From: Anaerolineales bacterium
GTDB taxonomy: Bacteria; Chloroflexota; Anaerolineae; Anaerolineales; JABWBV01
Length of the DNA stretch: 5,790 nt
Assembly (NCBI GenBank): GCA_027019845.1
Contig: JALUWE010000559.1
Location: 1-5,790 of the forward strand
Direction of reading: 5' to 3'
The notes below the pieces were generated by a model. The model worked only from the letters and a program-made list of their open reading frames with translations. It was not told the DNA's origin and made no database searches. A program made the translations under genes and the position numbers. Positions 1-5,378 of this stretch are shown in pieces; positions within the stretch are counted from its first letter, which is position 1; each line of letters begins with the position of its first letter.

Positions 1-933
1 GTCCAGGTATTCCACCGTCACCTCGTAGGTCCCCGCCCGACTCGGCGCGAAGATACAGTCGTAGCGCTCCGCCGAATGAGTGGTGAGGCTCCTCACTTCG
101 ATGGGCCTGGGAAAGGGCCGCCCGTCCGAGCCATGCACCTCCGCGGTCAGGCCGCCGAAGGTGATTCGCTGGGGCAGGTAACCGGCGTTGATATAGCGTA
201 CCAGCAGGCGCTGTCCCCGGGTCATGCTCACCGCCACGCGGGGATCGGTGAGCGCCGACTGCGCGCCGTCCACCCCGGTGATGAGGAAGTAGTCGGGATT
301 GAGATCGTTGAGTCCCACGTCGGCGCCGCAGGTGCCTGCTGCCCAGTCCAGCGAGTGCCACGAGGAGTCGAACTCGTCGCAGGCCCACACGGCCTCCACG
401 TCATAGCTCGGACCGCCCGCGTAGAGGGTCCCCGGCCCTTCCGGCGGATCGATGATCAGGGCGCCGTACATGCCCATTTCCGCGTGCAACACCGTGTTGG
501 TGTGACAATGGTAGAAATAGGTCCCTGCGTGCGCCGCCTTCCACTGGTAGGTGTAGGTGCCGTCCACGTCGAAGGAGTAGTGTCCGACGCCGTCGTTTTC
601 CGTGCTCGGCTCGATGCCGTGATGATGAATGGTGTGCAGCCACATCATGCCGTTGTTGGAAAACACCGTGTGTACGATCTGGCCCTCGGTGACGCGTATC
701 GCCGGCGAGGGAAACTGTCCCGCCATCATGCCGCCTTCGGTGAAGCCCCAGACGCGAACGCTGTTGCCATCGTCCATGGTCACCGAGCCGTTCATGTAGA
801 CACTGCGCTCGAAGCTCACGTCCGGCGTGACGATCCCCGGCGTCGCCGGTGCATCGGGATAGACGTAACAGGCCCCGCGACCGCCGCCGCCCATGCGGCC
901 TTCCTTTCGATACTTTTCGAGATACTGAAACAT
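1..933 (-). CDS. Multicopper oxidase-like protein with type 1 Cu site in its first domain (3' end outside window)
   Basis: The frame is open for 311 codons from the ATG at 933 to the window edge; an in-frame TGA six bases upstream excludes a longer form. Domain 1 (about residues 40-165) is a cupredoxin with LHTIHHHG (H100, H103, H105) and YHCHTNTVLHAEMGM (H142, C143, H144, H150, M155). By analogy with multicopper oxidases and nitrite reductase, H100/C143/H150/M155 would bind type 1 copper, and the HxH pairs 103/105 and 142/144 half of a trinuclear cluster. Residues about 205-311 resemble the copper-free middle domain of three-domain oxidases (INAGYLPQRITFGG, then ERYD). The start MFQYLEKYRKEGRMGGGGRG has no signal peptide, odd for this family. 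It lies 10 bp after the preceding copper-protein gene and is probably co-transcribed with it. Its substrate is unknown. A complete oxidase is possible if a third domain lies beyond the window. Confidence 0.85.
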   Translation of the reverse strand, partial: MFQYLEKYRKEGRMGGGGRGACYVYPDAPATPGIVTPDVSFERSVYMNGSVTMDDGNSVRVWGFTEGGMMAGQFPSPAIRVTEGQIVHTVFSNNGMMWLHTIHHHGIEPSTENDGVGHYSFDVDGTYTYQWKAAHAGTYFYHCHTNTVLHAEMGMYGALIIDPPEGPGTLYAGGPSYDVEAVWACDEFDSSWHSLDWAAGTCGADVGLNDLNPDYFLITGVDGAQSALTDPRVAVSMTRGQRLLVRYINAGYLPQRITFGGLTAEVHGSDGRPFPRPIEVRSLTTHSAERYDCIFAPSRAGTYEVTVEYLD

Positions 934-936
934 GTG

Positions 937-945
937 TCACCCCCT
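937..945 (-). promoter_or_regulatory. Shine-Dalgarno overlapping the upstream stop codon
   Basis: On the minus strand AGGGGGTGA sits just before the CAC that precedes the ATG at 933. Its first two bases belong to the TAG stop of the preceding gene. This supports the ATG at 933 and suggests that the two copper-protein genes are translationally coupled. Confidence 0.6.
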
Positions 946-1945
946 ATTTGAATGCAATGGTCGTTGCCAGGCCAAACTGGTAGAAGCCCCCGCCTGCGGT
1001 CTGCGTCATTTCGTCGTGCAGGTGCATGGGGTAGTAACCGGTGCTTACCGGGGGCCAGGCATCGGGTGGGGGCTCGAAGGGGTAGATCACGTCCAGGCTT
1101 CCCATGTCATTGGGCAACATGAGGGTATCCTTGCGCCACACATCGGCACGCGGCTGGCCGTTGCGCGCCAGCCATTCCACGTGGTTGGCGTGAAAATGCA
1201 CCGAGTGCATGGCCATGCCCGCGTTGAGGATGCGCACCAGGCTGCGATCACCGACGGAGCCGGACAGGCGGGTGTCGGGCGCGTAGCCGGCGTCGATGTC
1301 GGGATTGCCGTAGTCGGGATGGCCCGGCACGCGCATGGAGCGGCCGTTGATGGTGAAGTAGCGGGGCGTGTAGGCGGTGTTGGGTGTCCGCCCATTGCGC
1401 ACGCGCTCGTGCCAGGCCGGATCGATTTCCGTCATCACCCAGGTGTACTGCTGCCTGAAGGTCGGGCTGCCGGCATAGAGTTCATCGCCTGAGCCGGAGG
1501 GCATCACCGCGAAACCGCCATGCAGTCCCACGAGGCGGTTGTAGGGGGCGTTCTCGCCGTCGTGGTACAGATGGCTCCCCACCCGGTCGGCCGTGAAGGT
1601 GACCGTGCGCGTCTCGCCGCCGGCGATGGGTCCGCTGTCCACCATGCCGGGGATGACGAAACTGTGCGTCGTCCCCAGGGTGTTGACGATGGTCACCGAC
1701 ACCGTGTCGCCCTCCTGGACGATGAACGGCGCGCCCGGGACCTGCAGGCGGTTGTCGGCGTCCGCGAAACTGCGGGCATAGACATCCACCCCGTCGGGCT
1801 GGGTCGTGAAACCTTCGGTGATGTACAAGGTGCGTGTCACGGTTGCCGCGTGTGCGCGAGGGCTCCAGGCGAGCAGTCCACCCGCTCCGGCCATCGCGCC
1901 AGCCACGCCCGCGGCACCTGCACGCAGGAATGTCCTTCTTTTCAT
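944..1945 (-). CDS. Tat-exported two-domain cupredoxin protein, multicopper-oxidase-like, lacking type 1 copper ligands
   Basis: The protein has 333 residues. It begins MKRRTFLRAG, a twin-arginine signal with a hydrophobic stretch to about residue 28 and an AHA cleavage site at 31-33, so it should be exported folded. Domain 1 (about 40-150) aligns without gaps with the same region of the downstream protein, but its copper ligands are changed: H94 is kept, VIP stands where HHH is expected, and YHDGENAPYNRLVGL has Asp, Asn and Leu where Cys, His and Met bind type 1 copper. The C-terminal domain (about 225-333) has MHSVHFHANH (H247, H250, H252) and YPMHLHDEM (H308, H310), two HxH pairs of the trinuclear kind, with Leu309 replacing the usual Cys. 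The sequence contains no cysteine at all, so no classical type 1 site is possible. The ATG at 1945 is preceded by GAGGA at 1954-1958, 8 bases away. It is first in a two-gene operon and probably partners the next protein. Confidence 0.88.
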   Translation of the reverse strand: MKRRTFLRAGAAGVAGAMAGAGGLLAWSPRAHAATVTRTLYITEGFTTQPDGVDVYARSFADADNRLQVPGAPFIVQEGDTVSVTIVNTLGTTHSFVIPGMVDSGPIAGGETRTVTFTADRVGSHLYHDGENAPYNRLVGLHGGFAVMPSGSGDELYAGSPTFRQQYTWVMTEIDPAWHERVRNGRTPNTAYTPRYFTINGRSMRVPGHPDYGNPDIDAGYAPDTRLSGSVGDRSLVRILNAGMAMHSVHFHANHVEWLARNGQPRADVWRKDTLMLPNDMGSLDVIYPFEPPPDAWPPVSTGYYPMHLHDEMTQTAGGGFYQFGLATTIAFK

Positions 1946-2162
1946 GTAGATTGTCCTCGTTATCGTTGTGAAAACTGGCGGACAATCCCGAATTGCTTCC
2001 GGCTGTTCTTTGGTTTGGTAAATAGTTATGCGCGACAGGAAGGCGGGTCAGGTCACGGGCGATAGCGCAGCACTGCCGGACATCAGACGTCCCCGGGAGA
2101 ATTCCCAGGCACCGGGTAAGAAATCACCAGGGCGCTTTTTCGCACAGCTGGGGAGATCGAAT

Positions 2163-2178
2163 TGTGATAAATATCACA
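2163..2178. promoter_or_regulatory. CRP/FNR-family binding site (perfect 7+7 palindrome)
   Basis: The sequence TGTGATAAATATCACA has two perfectly complementary 7-base arms around AA. It contains the full CRP pattern TGTGA-N6-TCACA and also the inner FNR-type core TGAT-N4-ATCA, so the regulator could be CRP, FNR or a Dnr/Nnr relative. It is about 218 bp upstream of the copper-protein start and about 188 bp upstream of the gene at 2366, so either or both could be controlled from here. Confidence 0.6.
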
Positions 2179-2190
2179 CTTCCGACAAAA

Positions 2191-2206
2191 TATGATAAAT
2201 GTGACA
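2191..2206. promoter_or_regulatory. Degenerate second copy of the CRP/FNR-like site
   Basis: TATGATAAATGTGACA matches the palindrome at 2163-2178 in 13 of 16 positions and begins exactly 28 bp after it. It is a poor palindrome on its own. It could be a weak second operator or an overlapping -10 region (TATGAT). Confidence 0.3.
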
Positions 2207-2365
2207 ACTTCTCCCGGCCGTAATACCGACGAACTAAACGCCGCTCGCCACGCGGTTTACCGCCAGACCCGCGCCATGCTTTGGCCCTAACCGGTCATGG
2301 CGAATGGCGTGGTGCCGCCGGGCTGGCTATGCTTGGTCGATACATCGAAGATCACGGAGGCGGGT

Positions 2366-3265
2366 ATGCATGCACGGATCACGCGGACACTGTTGTCCAT
2401 GCTCTTTCTCTTCGGCGCGGGCGAGGCCATGAGCGCCCAGATGGTACCCGTCCAGCATCCGTCGGGGCTCGCGTTCTCCCGTCCCGCCGACTGGACCGTG
2501 CGCGAGGGCGACGACGGGCTGTACTTCTTCCCCCCGGGCACCACCGCCACCGGCAGCACGCCGCCCGAGTACATGTTCATGGGCATGGCGCCCGCCCCCG
2601 AGGTCCGCTCGGCCAGTGACCCGGCGGTGGTGGGCTATTTCCAGCAGCTGCTCGCTTCCGCGGTCCCGGGCAGCCGCCGCGACGGCAACATCCGCAGCAT
2701 GAAGACCGGCGTGGGCCAGGCCGCCATCATCCCCTTCACCGGCAAACCCAACGGTATCGATTCCGCCATTCTTGTCTATGTGGTGGTCAGGGACGAGGAG
2801 GGGCTCTACCTCATTCATGTACGCAACAAGGATGCACGCAGCGATCCGAAACTGGGCAGAGCCATTTTCGCCAGCCTCAATCTCAAGTTGCAGATCGACC
2901 CCGCGCTCACCGGCGCGTGGACTCGCACCGAACGCTCATCCAGCACGGTGGGCTCCGTGGATCCCTCCATGTTCTCCAACACCCGTTATATCCGTTATGA
3001 ATTCGATGGCGCGGGTAATGTCAAACTGACCCAGAGCGTCACCGACTCCTCCGTATCCGATGATGTTTCCATCATCGACAGTGGCGGCAGCGTCCTGCGC
3101 GGGCGCTACTCATCGCTGGGCAAGGAACTCTACATCGAGTGGGAAGACGGCGGCGAAGCGCGCTGGGAATACTCGGTGTTTCCCGACTACAACGACGGCC
3201 ACCTGATCCTGAAACTCAAGGACATGGACGACGGCAAGGAGAAGTTCTACAACCGGGCGCAGTGA
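2366..3265 (+). CDS. Secreted two-domain protein: PsbP/Mog1-like plus lipocalin-like domain, function unknown
   Basis: The protein has 299 residues. The ATG at 2366 is chosen over an in-frame ATG at 2297 because GGAGG (2356-2360) lies 5 bases before it and the protein then starts with a signal peptide (hydrophobic about residues 9-19, likely cleavage after AMSA at 24). Residues about 28-175 begin with VQHPSGLAFSRPADWTV and carry an alpha/beta pattern resembling the PsbP/Mog1 fold, often seen in small exported proteins. Residues about 181-299 (LTGAWTRTER onward) are rich in beta strands with a GRYSS turn and resemble a lipocalin-like barrel. No catalytic motif or cysteine is seen. It faces away from the copper operon and shares the intergenic region with the CRP/FNR-like sites. 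The domain assignments are my reading of the sequence and are tentative; the gene itself is well supported. Confidence 0.85.
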   Translation: MHARITRTLLSMLFLFGAGEAMSAQMVPVQHPSGLAFSRPADWTVREGDDGLYFFPPGTTATGSTPPEYMFMGMAPAPEVRSASDPAVVGYFQQLLASAVPGSRRDGNIRSMKTGVGQAAIIPFTGKPNGIDSAILVYVVVRDEEGLYLIHVRNKDARSDPKLGRAIFASLNLKLQIDPALTGAWTRTERSSSTVGSVDPSMFSNTRYIRYEFDGAGNVKLTQSVTDSSVSDDVSIIDSGGSVLRGRYSSLGKELYIEWEDGGEARWEYSVFPDYNDGHLILKLKDMDDGKEKFYNRAQ

Positions 3266-3269
3266 GTGC

Positions 3270-3283
3270 GGCCCCACAGGGCC
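3270..3283. terminator. Short GC hairpin between convergent genes
   Basis: GGCCC-CACA-GGGCC forms a 5-bp GC stem with a 4-base loop, inside the 21-bp gap between two convergent genes. No T-run follows in either direction, so an intrinsic terminator is only a possibility. Confidence 0.3.
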
Positions 3284-3286
3284 ATG

Positions 3287-4183
3287 TTAATCGGGAACAA
3301 CTTCAAACTCCCTCTTGAGGGACTGCGAGATGACCTCGCCTGCCTTGTTCAACGCATGGATCTCAACCTGATAGGTTGCGGGGGACAGGCTTATCCCTTC
3401 CTCCGCGAGGCTTACACGCGTGAGGTCTGTTTCCAGAATCCATGGCCGCATTAAGAATACCGGATGCCAGTAAGCAGAGCCGCCCCGCTGAACCCGTTTA
3501 TTCATGGATAACCGGTAAACCGCTGCTCCAGGGTAATGTGCCCATGTAAAGACAATCTCCTCACCGGGCTTGTAACGCCTCTTTACACCGTCCAGCGCAA
3601 CCGGATCGACGAACCTGAATGTAAACCCCGCTCCGGGCCTTTCCGGCGTAACCTTGGTCGATTCGATGTCGCATGGCACGGATGGATCATTGATCTTCCC
3701 GCCAAGCAGCTCATCGGCGCTATCGCTGTCCAGTTGAAATCCATTAATCGCATAGTCGCCCGTGGGTACCCGGATGACATACCTGCCCAGCTCGTCGGTC
3801 GTGGCCCACTCCGTATAATAGGACGCTCCATTTACCACCAGCCTGAGTCGCAGGCCCTTGACCGGCACCCCATTGACATAAGCGGCACCCTCGATGCGAC
3901 CATCCCCGGGATCAAGCACTGAGAGACCCTTGTAAGGGATGCCGTAAGGGATCTCTAAACGGATGTAGCAGATATCGTGATACGCGCCGAGGTACCTTTG
4001 CCGCGTCGGAGGCACTCTGACTACATGCTCTTCCGCCTTGCCCTTTCCGGACGCTGCCTCGGGCCCCCTCTCGAAACCCCATGGCACCAGCAAGGAAAAG
4101 ACAAGTATCAGGATCAGAACCAGTCCGCCAATGACGGCAACGACAGTCCCAATCAGCAGCCCTTTCGAAAAGTTCTTATCCAT
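3287..4183 (-). CDS. Membrane-anchored protein with carboxypeptidase-regulatory-like and Ig/Fn3-like domains
   Basis: The protein has 298 residues from the ATG at 4183. It starts MDKNFSKG and has one long hydrophobic helix at about residues 9-34, so it is probably anchored in the inner membrane with the bulk outside. Residues about 95-150 (GRIEGAAYVNGVPVKG, then TTDELGRYVIRVPTGDYAI) match the pattern of carboxypeptidase-regulatory-like beta sandwiches. Residues about 195-297 (YKPGEEIVFTWAHYPGAAVY) look like an Ig or fibronectin-III type domain. No enzyme motif is seen, so a binding or structural role is more likely. The frame stays open upstream to a GTG at 4345, but that stretch runs through a tandem repeat and into the attC site. 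I therefore prefer the ATG directly before the helix, although no good Shine-Dalgarno precedes it. The start is the uncertain part. Confidence 0.7.
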   Translation of the reverse strand: MDKNFSKGLLIGTVVAVIGGLVLILILVFSLLVPWGFERGPEAASGKGKAEEHVVRVPPTRQRYLGAYHDICYIRLEIPYGIPYKGLSVLDPGDGRIEGAAYVNGVPVKGLRLRLVVNGASYYTEWATTDELGRYVIRVPTGDYAINGFQLDSDSADELLGGKINDPSVPCDIESTKVTPERPGAGFTFRFVDPVALDGVKRRYKPGEEIVFTWAHYPGAAVYRLSMNKRVQRGGSAYWHPVFLMRPWILETDLTRVSLAEEGISLSPATYQVEIHALNKAGEVISQSLKREFEVVPD

Positions 4184-4215
4184 ATAGAGAGTGTTTTTGG
4201 CAGGGAAACGTGGTC

Positions 4216-4253
4216 TGTCCCTTAATATCCGCTTGTCCCTTATAATATCCGCT
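4216..4253. repeat. Two-unit tandem direct repeat (18 and 20 bp)
   Basis: TGTCCCTTAATATCCGCT (4216-4233) is followed directly by TGTCCCTTATAATATCCGCT (4234-4253), identical except for an inserted TA. It lies in the leader of the minus-strand gene at 3287-4183. On the minus strand the second unit contains TATTAT, a possible -10 box, so the repeat may overlap the promoter of that gene. Confidence 0.6.
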
Positions 4254-4291
4254 ATTTCCTTAGGGTTTAACTTTTCGCCCACCGAGTTCTC

Positions 4292-4381
4292 ACATAACGC
4301 CATGCTAACTTGCCATTTTATACAGTGCAAAACAAAGTGGCGCACTGTATAAAATGGTCAATGTTGAGCTAATTGTTGGGC
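4292..4381 (-). other. Integron attC recombination site
   Basis: Read on the minus strand, the site begins with GCCCAAC (4381-4375, fits RYYYAAC), a 5-base spacer AATTA, then GCTCAACATTGACC (4369-4356). It ends with GGCAAGTTAGC (4314-4304), a 5-base spacer ATGGC and GTTATGT (4298-4292). The two inner arms pair as GCT-AAC-TTG-CC, with three unpaired bases on one side (4366, 4362 and 4358; G, T and T on the plus strand). Such extrahelical bases are the structural hallmark of attC, and G and T are the types usually found. The stem continues as a perfect 16-bp inverted repeat (4313-4328 with 4342-4357) around a 13-base loop. The stop codon of the preceding gene overlaps its first base, as is typical in cassettes. 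GTTATGT departs from GTTRRRY at one position. Confidence 0.82.
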
Positions 4382-5205
4382 TAAGTTGCATCAAAACCAT
4401 CCCAGCCCTCCCATTTTTTAGGATCGGTATTAATATCAACATCAATATCACTAAAAGCTTTGTTGCTTATATCTACTGGGAAACTATATGTTTTGCTATC
4501 AGAGACTTGTGATGATGTATCCCTCAATGTCCCGCTTACTAAAACAAGCACTTCATGAACATTATCAATCAAGATTTCTTCGCCGCAACTACAAAATAAT
4601 CTTTTATCACCAGATATGTAGGCTTTAACATACGCGGTAAATGGTACTCGGTCACTTGCAATGGGCCAAACACCGCTACCATGAATATCAAGTTTTTGAT
4701 TTCTTATAACCTCATTTCCATTTTTCTTTTTCTTTATAACACGAGCGTAAACATCATATTTGACGTTTACGATAGGTCGAGTAGTTGAGTTATAAAATCT
4801 AATAGCCGCAACATATCCTTTTTCCGGATGATGATAAAGTGAGATTTTGTTTCTAAATATAAATGCTTGGTTAGGTGTAACCAAACGGTAGACAATAGCC
4901 CCAAGAAATAATGCTGGCAACATTAAACCAAGAAAGTTAGCAACAATATTTATGATGCCATGCCATGAAAACGAACCAGATACCTGAATATCAGAAGCGC
5001 CAACAGTTGATAGTACCAGCAGCGCCTCCTGAAGCCAGTAATAATAGGTATTGGTATTACATTCAGGTGCCGTAATGTAGTAAAGAGCGCCAACTAACAT
5101 AGAGGTCAACAGAATACATAGGGTAAACCAACCAAAAAGCCCTGGTAAAGTTCTCTTCGCCAGTATCTGGCTAATCTTATTTGGCGTACGGGGATGATTA
5201 CTCAT
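4381..5205 (-). CDS. Inward-rectifier (KirBac-like) two-helix ion channel with variant filter TVGASD
   Basis: The protein has 274 residues, close to bacterial Kir channels of about 300. Two membrane helices are visible at about 22-45 and 83-108. Between them lies a pore-like segment, WLQEALLVLSTVGASD (57-72), matching the pore helix plus selectivity filter, except that the usual TVGYGD reads TVGASD. The cytoplasmic part (about 115-250) follows the Kir C-terminal beta domain: FIFRNKISLY, AAIRFYNST, a WP motif at 180-181, and VLVLVSGTLRDTSSQV before a final SYxF-like strand (TYSF). By family knowledge it would pass ions across the inner membrane. With Ala-Ser in the filter, potassium selectivity is doubtful. 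The gene sits alone in an integron cassette with no clear promoter, and only a weak AGG precedes the ATG. It is much more AT-rich than its neighbours. A generic two-helix channel is the alternative reading. Confidence 0.75.
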   Translation of the reverse strand: MSNHPRTPNKISQILAKRTLPGLFGWFTLCILLTSMLVGALYYITAPECNTNTYYYWLQEALLVLSTVGASDIQVSGSFSWHGIINIVANFLGLMLPALFLGAIVYRLVTPNQAFIFRNKISLYHHPEKGYVAAIRFYNSTTRPIVNVKYDVYARVIKKKKNGNEVIRNQKLDIHGSGVWPIASDRVPFTAYVKAYISGDKRLFCSCGEEILIDNVHEVLVLVSGTLRDTSSQVSDSKTYSFPVDISNKAFSDIDVDINTDPKKWEGWDGFDAT

Positions 5206-5208
5206 AAT

Positions 5209-5220
5209 AACCTATAGGTT
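5209..5220. repeat. 12-bp perfect palindrome before the channel gene
   Basis: AACCTATAGGTT is its own reverse complement and ends 3 bases before the ATG of the minus-strand channel gene, covering its only Shine-Dalgarno-like bases. It could be an operator or could mask the start of translation. Confidence 0.45.
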
Positions 5221-5223
5221 TTA

Positions 5224-5230
5224 GCCTAAC
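5224..5230 (-). other. Integron core site GTTAGGC at the cassette's leading edge
   Basis: On the minus strand GTTAGGC fits GTTRRRY exactly and lies 18 bases before the cassette gene's ATG, the position of the recombination junction that starts a cassette. The bases before it (CCCCTAATTACA) loosely resemble the end of the class 1 attI site, but no integrase gene lies next to it. Confidence 0.65.
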
Positions 5231-5235
5231 TGTAA

Positions 5236-5248
5236 TTAGGGGCCCTAA
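5236..5248. repeat. Inverted repeat next to the integron core site
   Basis: TTAGGG and CCCTAA flank a single G, 5 bases from the GTTAGGC core site. It may be a small structure of the original insertion target or chance. Confidence 0.4.
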
Positions 5249-5268
5249 ATGAGTACTTCAAACACGTC

Positions 5269-5282
5269 ATTTGGGACCAAAT
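5269..5282. repeat. Inverted repeat ATTTGG-GA-CCAAAT
   Basis: Two 6-base arms are separated by GA. No T-run follows. It might be a regulator binding site; nothing in the sequence identifies the regulator. Confidence 0.4.
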
Positions 5283-5378
5283 AATACGGTGCCTTCAACA
5301 AGATCATCGTGTTGACTATTTTTGTTGGGTGTCTGTTTCATCCTGCCATGGCCGTTGGAACCGGCACAGGAATACGGC

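Larger units (their letters stand above)
1946..2365. other. 420 bp divergent intergenic region
   Basis: This region separates the minus-strand copper operon from the plus-strand gene starting at 2366. Apart from the ribosome binding sites at both ends, the only clear elements are the CRP/FNR-like palindrome at 2163-2178 and its degenerate copy at 2191-2206. The region around these is AT-rich compared with its flanks. I see no convincing gene, tRNA or intrinsic terminator. TATGAT at 2191-2196 could be a plus-strand -10 box, but no matching -35 box stands out. Confidence 0.55.
4298..5229 (-). mobile_element. Single integron gene cassette (932 bp) without visible integrase
   Basis: The element runs from the TTAGGC half of a core site (5229) to the G of the attC end (4298), the unit excised by an integron integrase. 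One gene fills it almost completely: its ATG is about 19 bases after the first core site and its stop touches attC. It is strikingly AT-rich compared with the genes on both sides. No second attC is recognisable after the next gene (around 3287) or to the right of 5230, and no integrase gene is in the window. It may therefore be a solitary cassette, or the edge of an array whose integrase lies elsewhere. Confidence 0.72.

Noticed and set aside
1..933. Copper nitrite reductase (NirK)
   Set aside because: Domain 1 shares the type 1 layout, but the extra HxH pairs (H103/H105, H142/H144) and the oxidase-like middle domain indicate a multicopper oxidase relative.
76..951. Long plus-strand reading frame opposite the copper oxidase
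   Set aside because: It is antisense to a minus-strand frame with clear cupredoxin motifs and a good ribosome binding site; its own sequence is low in recognisable domains and rich in Arg, His, Gly and Val, typical of a GC-rich shadow frame.
932..2065. Plus-strand frames opposite the Tat-exported protein (932-1492, 1520-2065) and overlapping minus frames
   Set aside because: They are shadows of the 944-1945 gene, whose Tat signal and copper motifs are unambiguous.
2297..2365. Earlier ATG at 2297 as start of the secreted protein
   Set aside because: It would bury the signal peptide behind 23 residues and has no good ribosome binding site, whereas GGAGG stands 5 bases before the ATG at 2366.
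4216..4253. CRISPR array
   Set aside because: The two repeat units are directly adjacent without spacers and only two are present.
4313..4357. Intrinsic terminator from the perfect 16-bp inverted repeat
   Set aside because: The stem is AT-rich with a 13-base loop and no T-run follows; the flanking paired arms with extrahelical bases and core boxes explain it better as the centre of attC.
5224..5260. A true attI site
   Set aside because: The sequence before GTTAGGC only loosely resembles attI1, and the place where an integrase gene should start holds no integrase; the next gene is the CbbQ/NorQ-type ATPase.
5224..5330. A second attC between ACCCAAC (5330-5324, minus) and GTTAGGC (5230-5224)
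   Set aside because: The outer boxes fit and a short internal match exists (GTCAACACG with CGTGTTTGA), but the bases next to GTTAGGC do not pair with those next to ACCCAAC, so the required L arms are missing.
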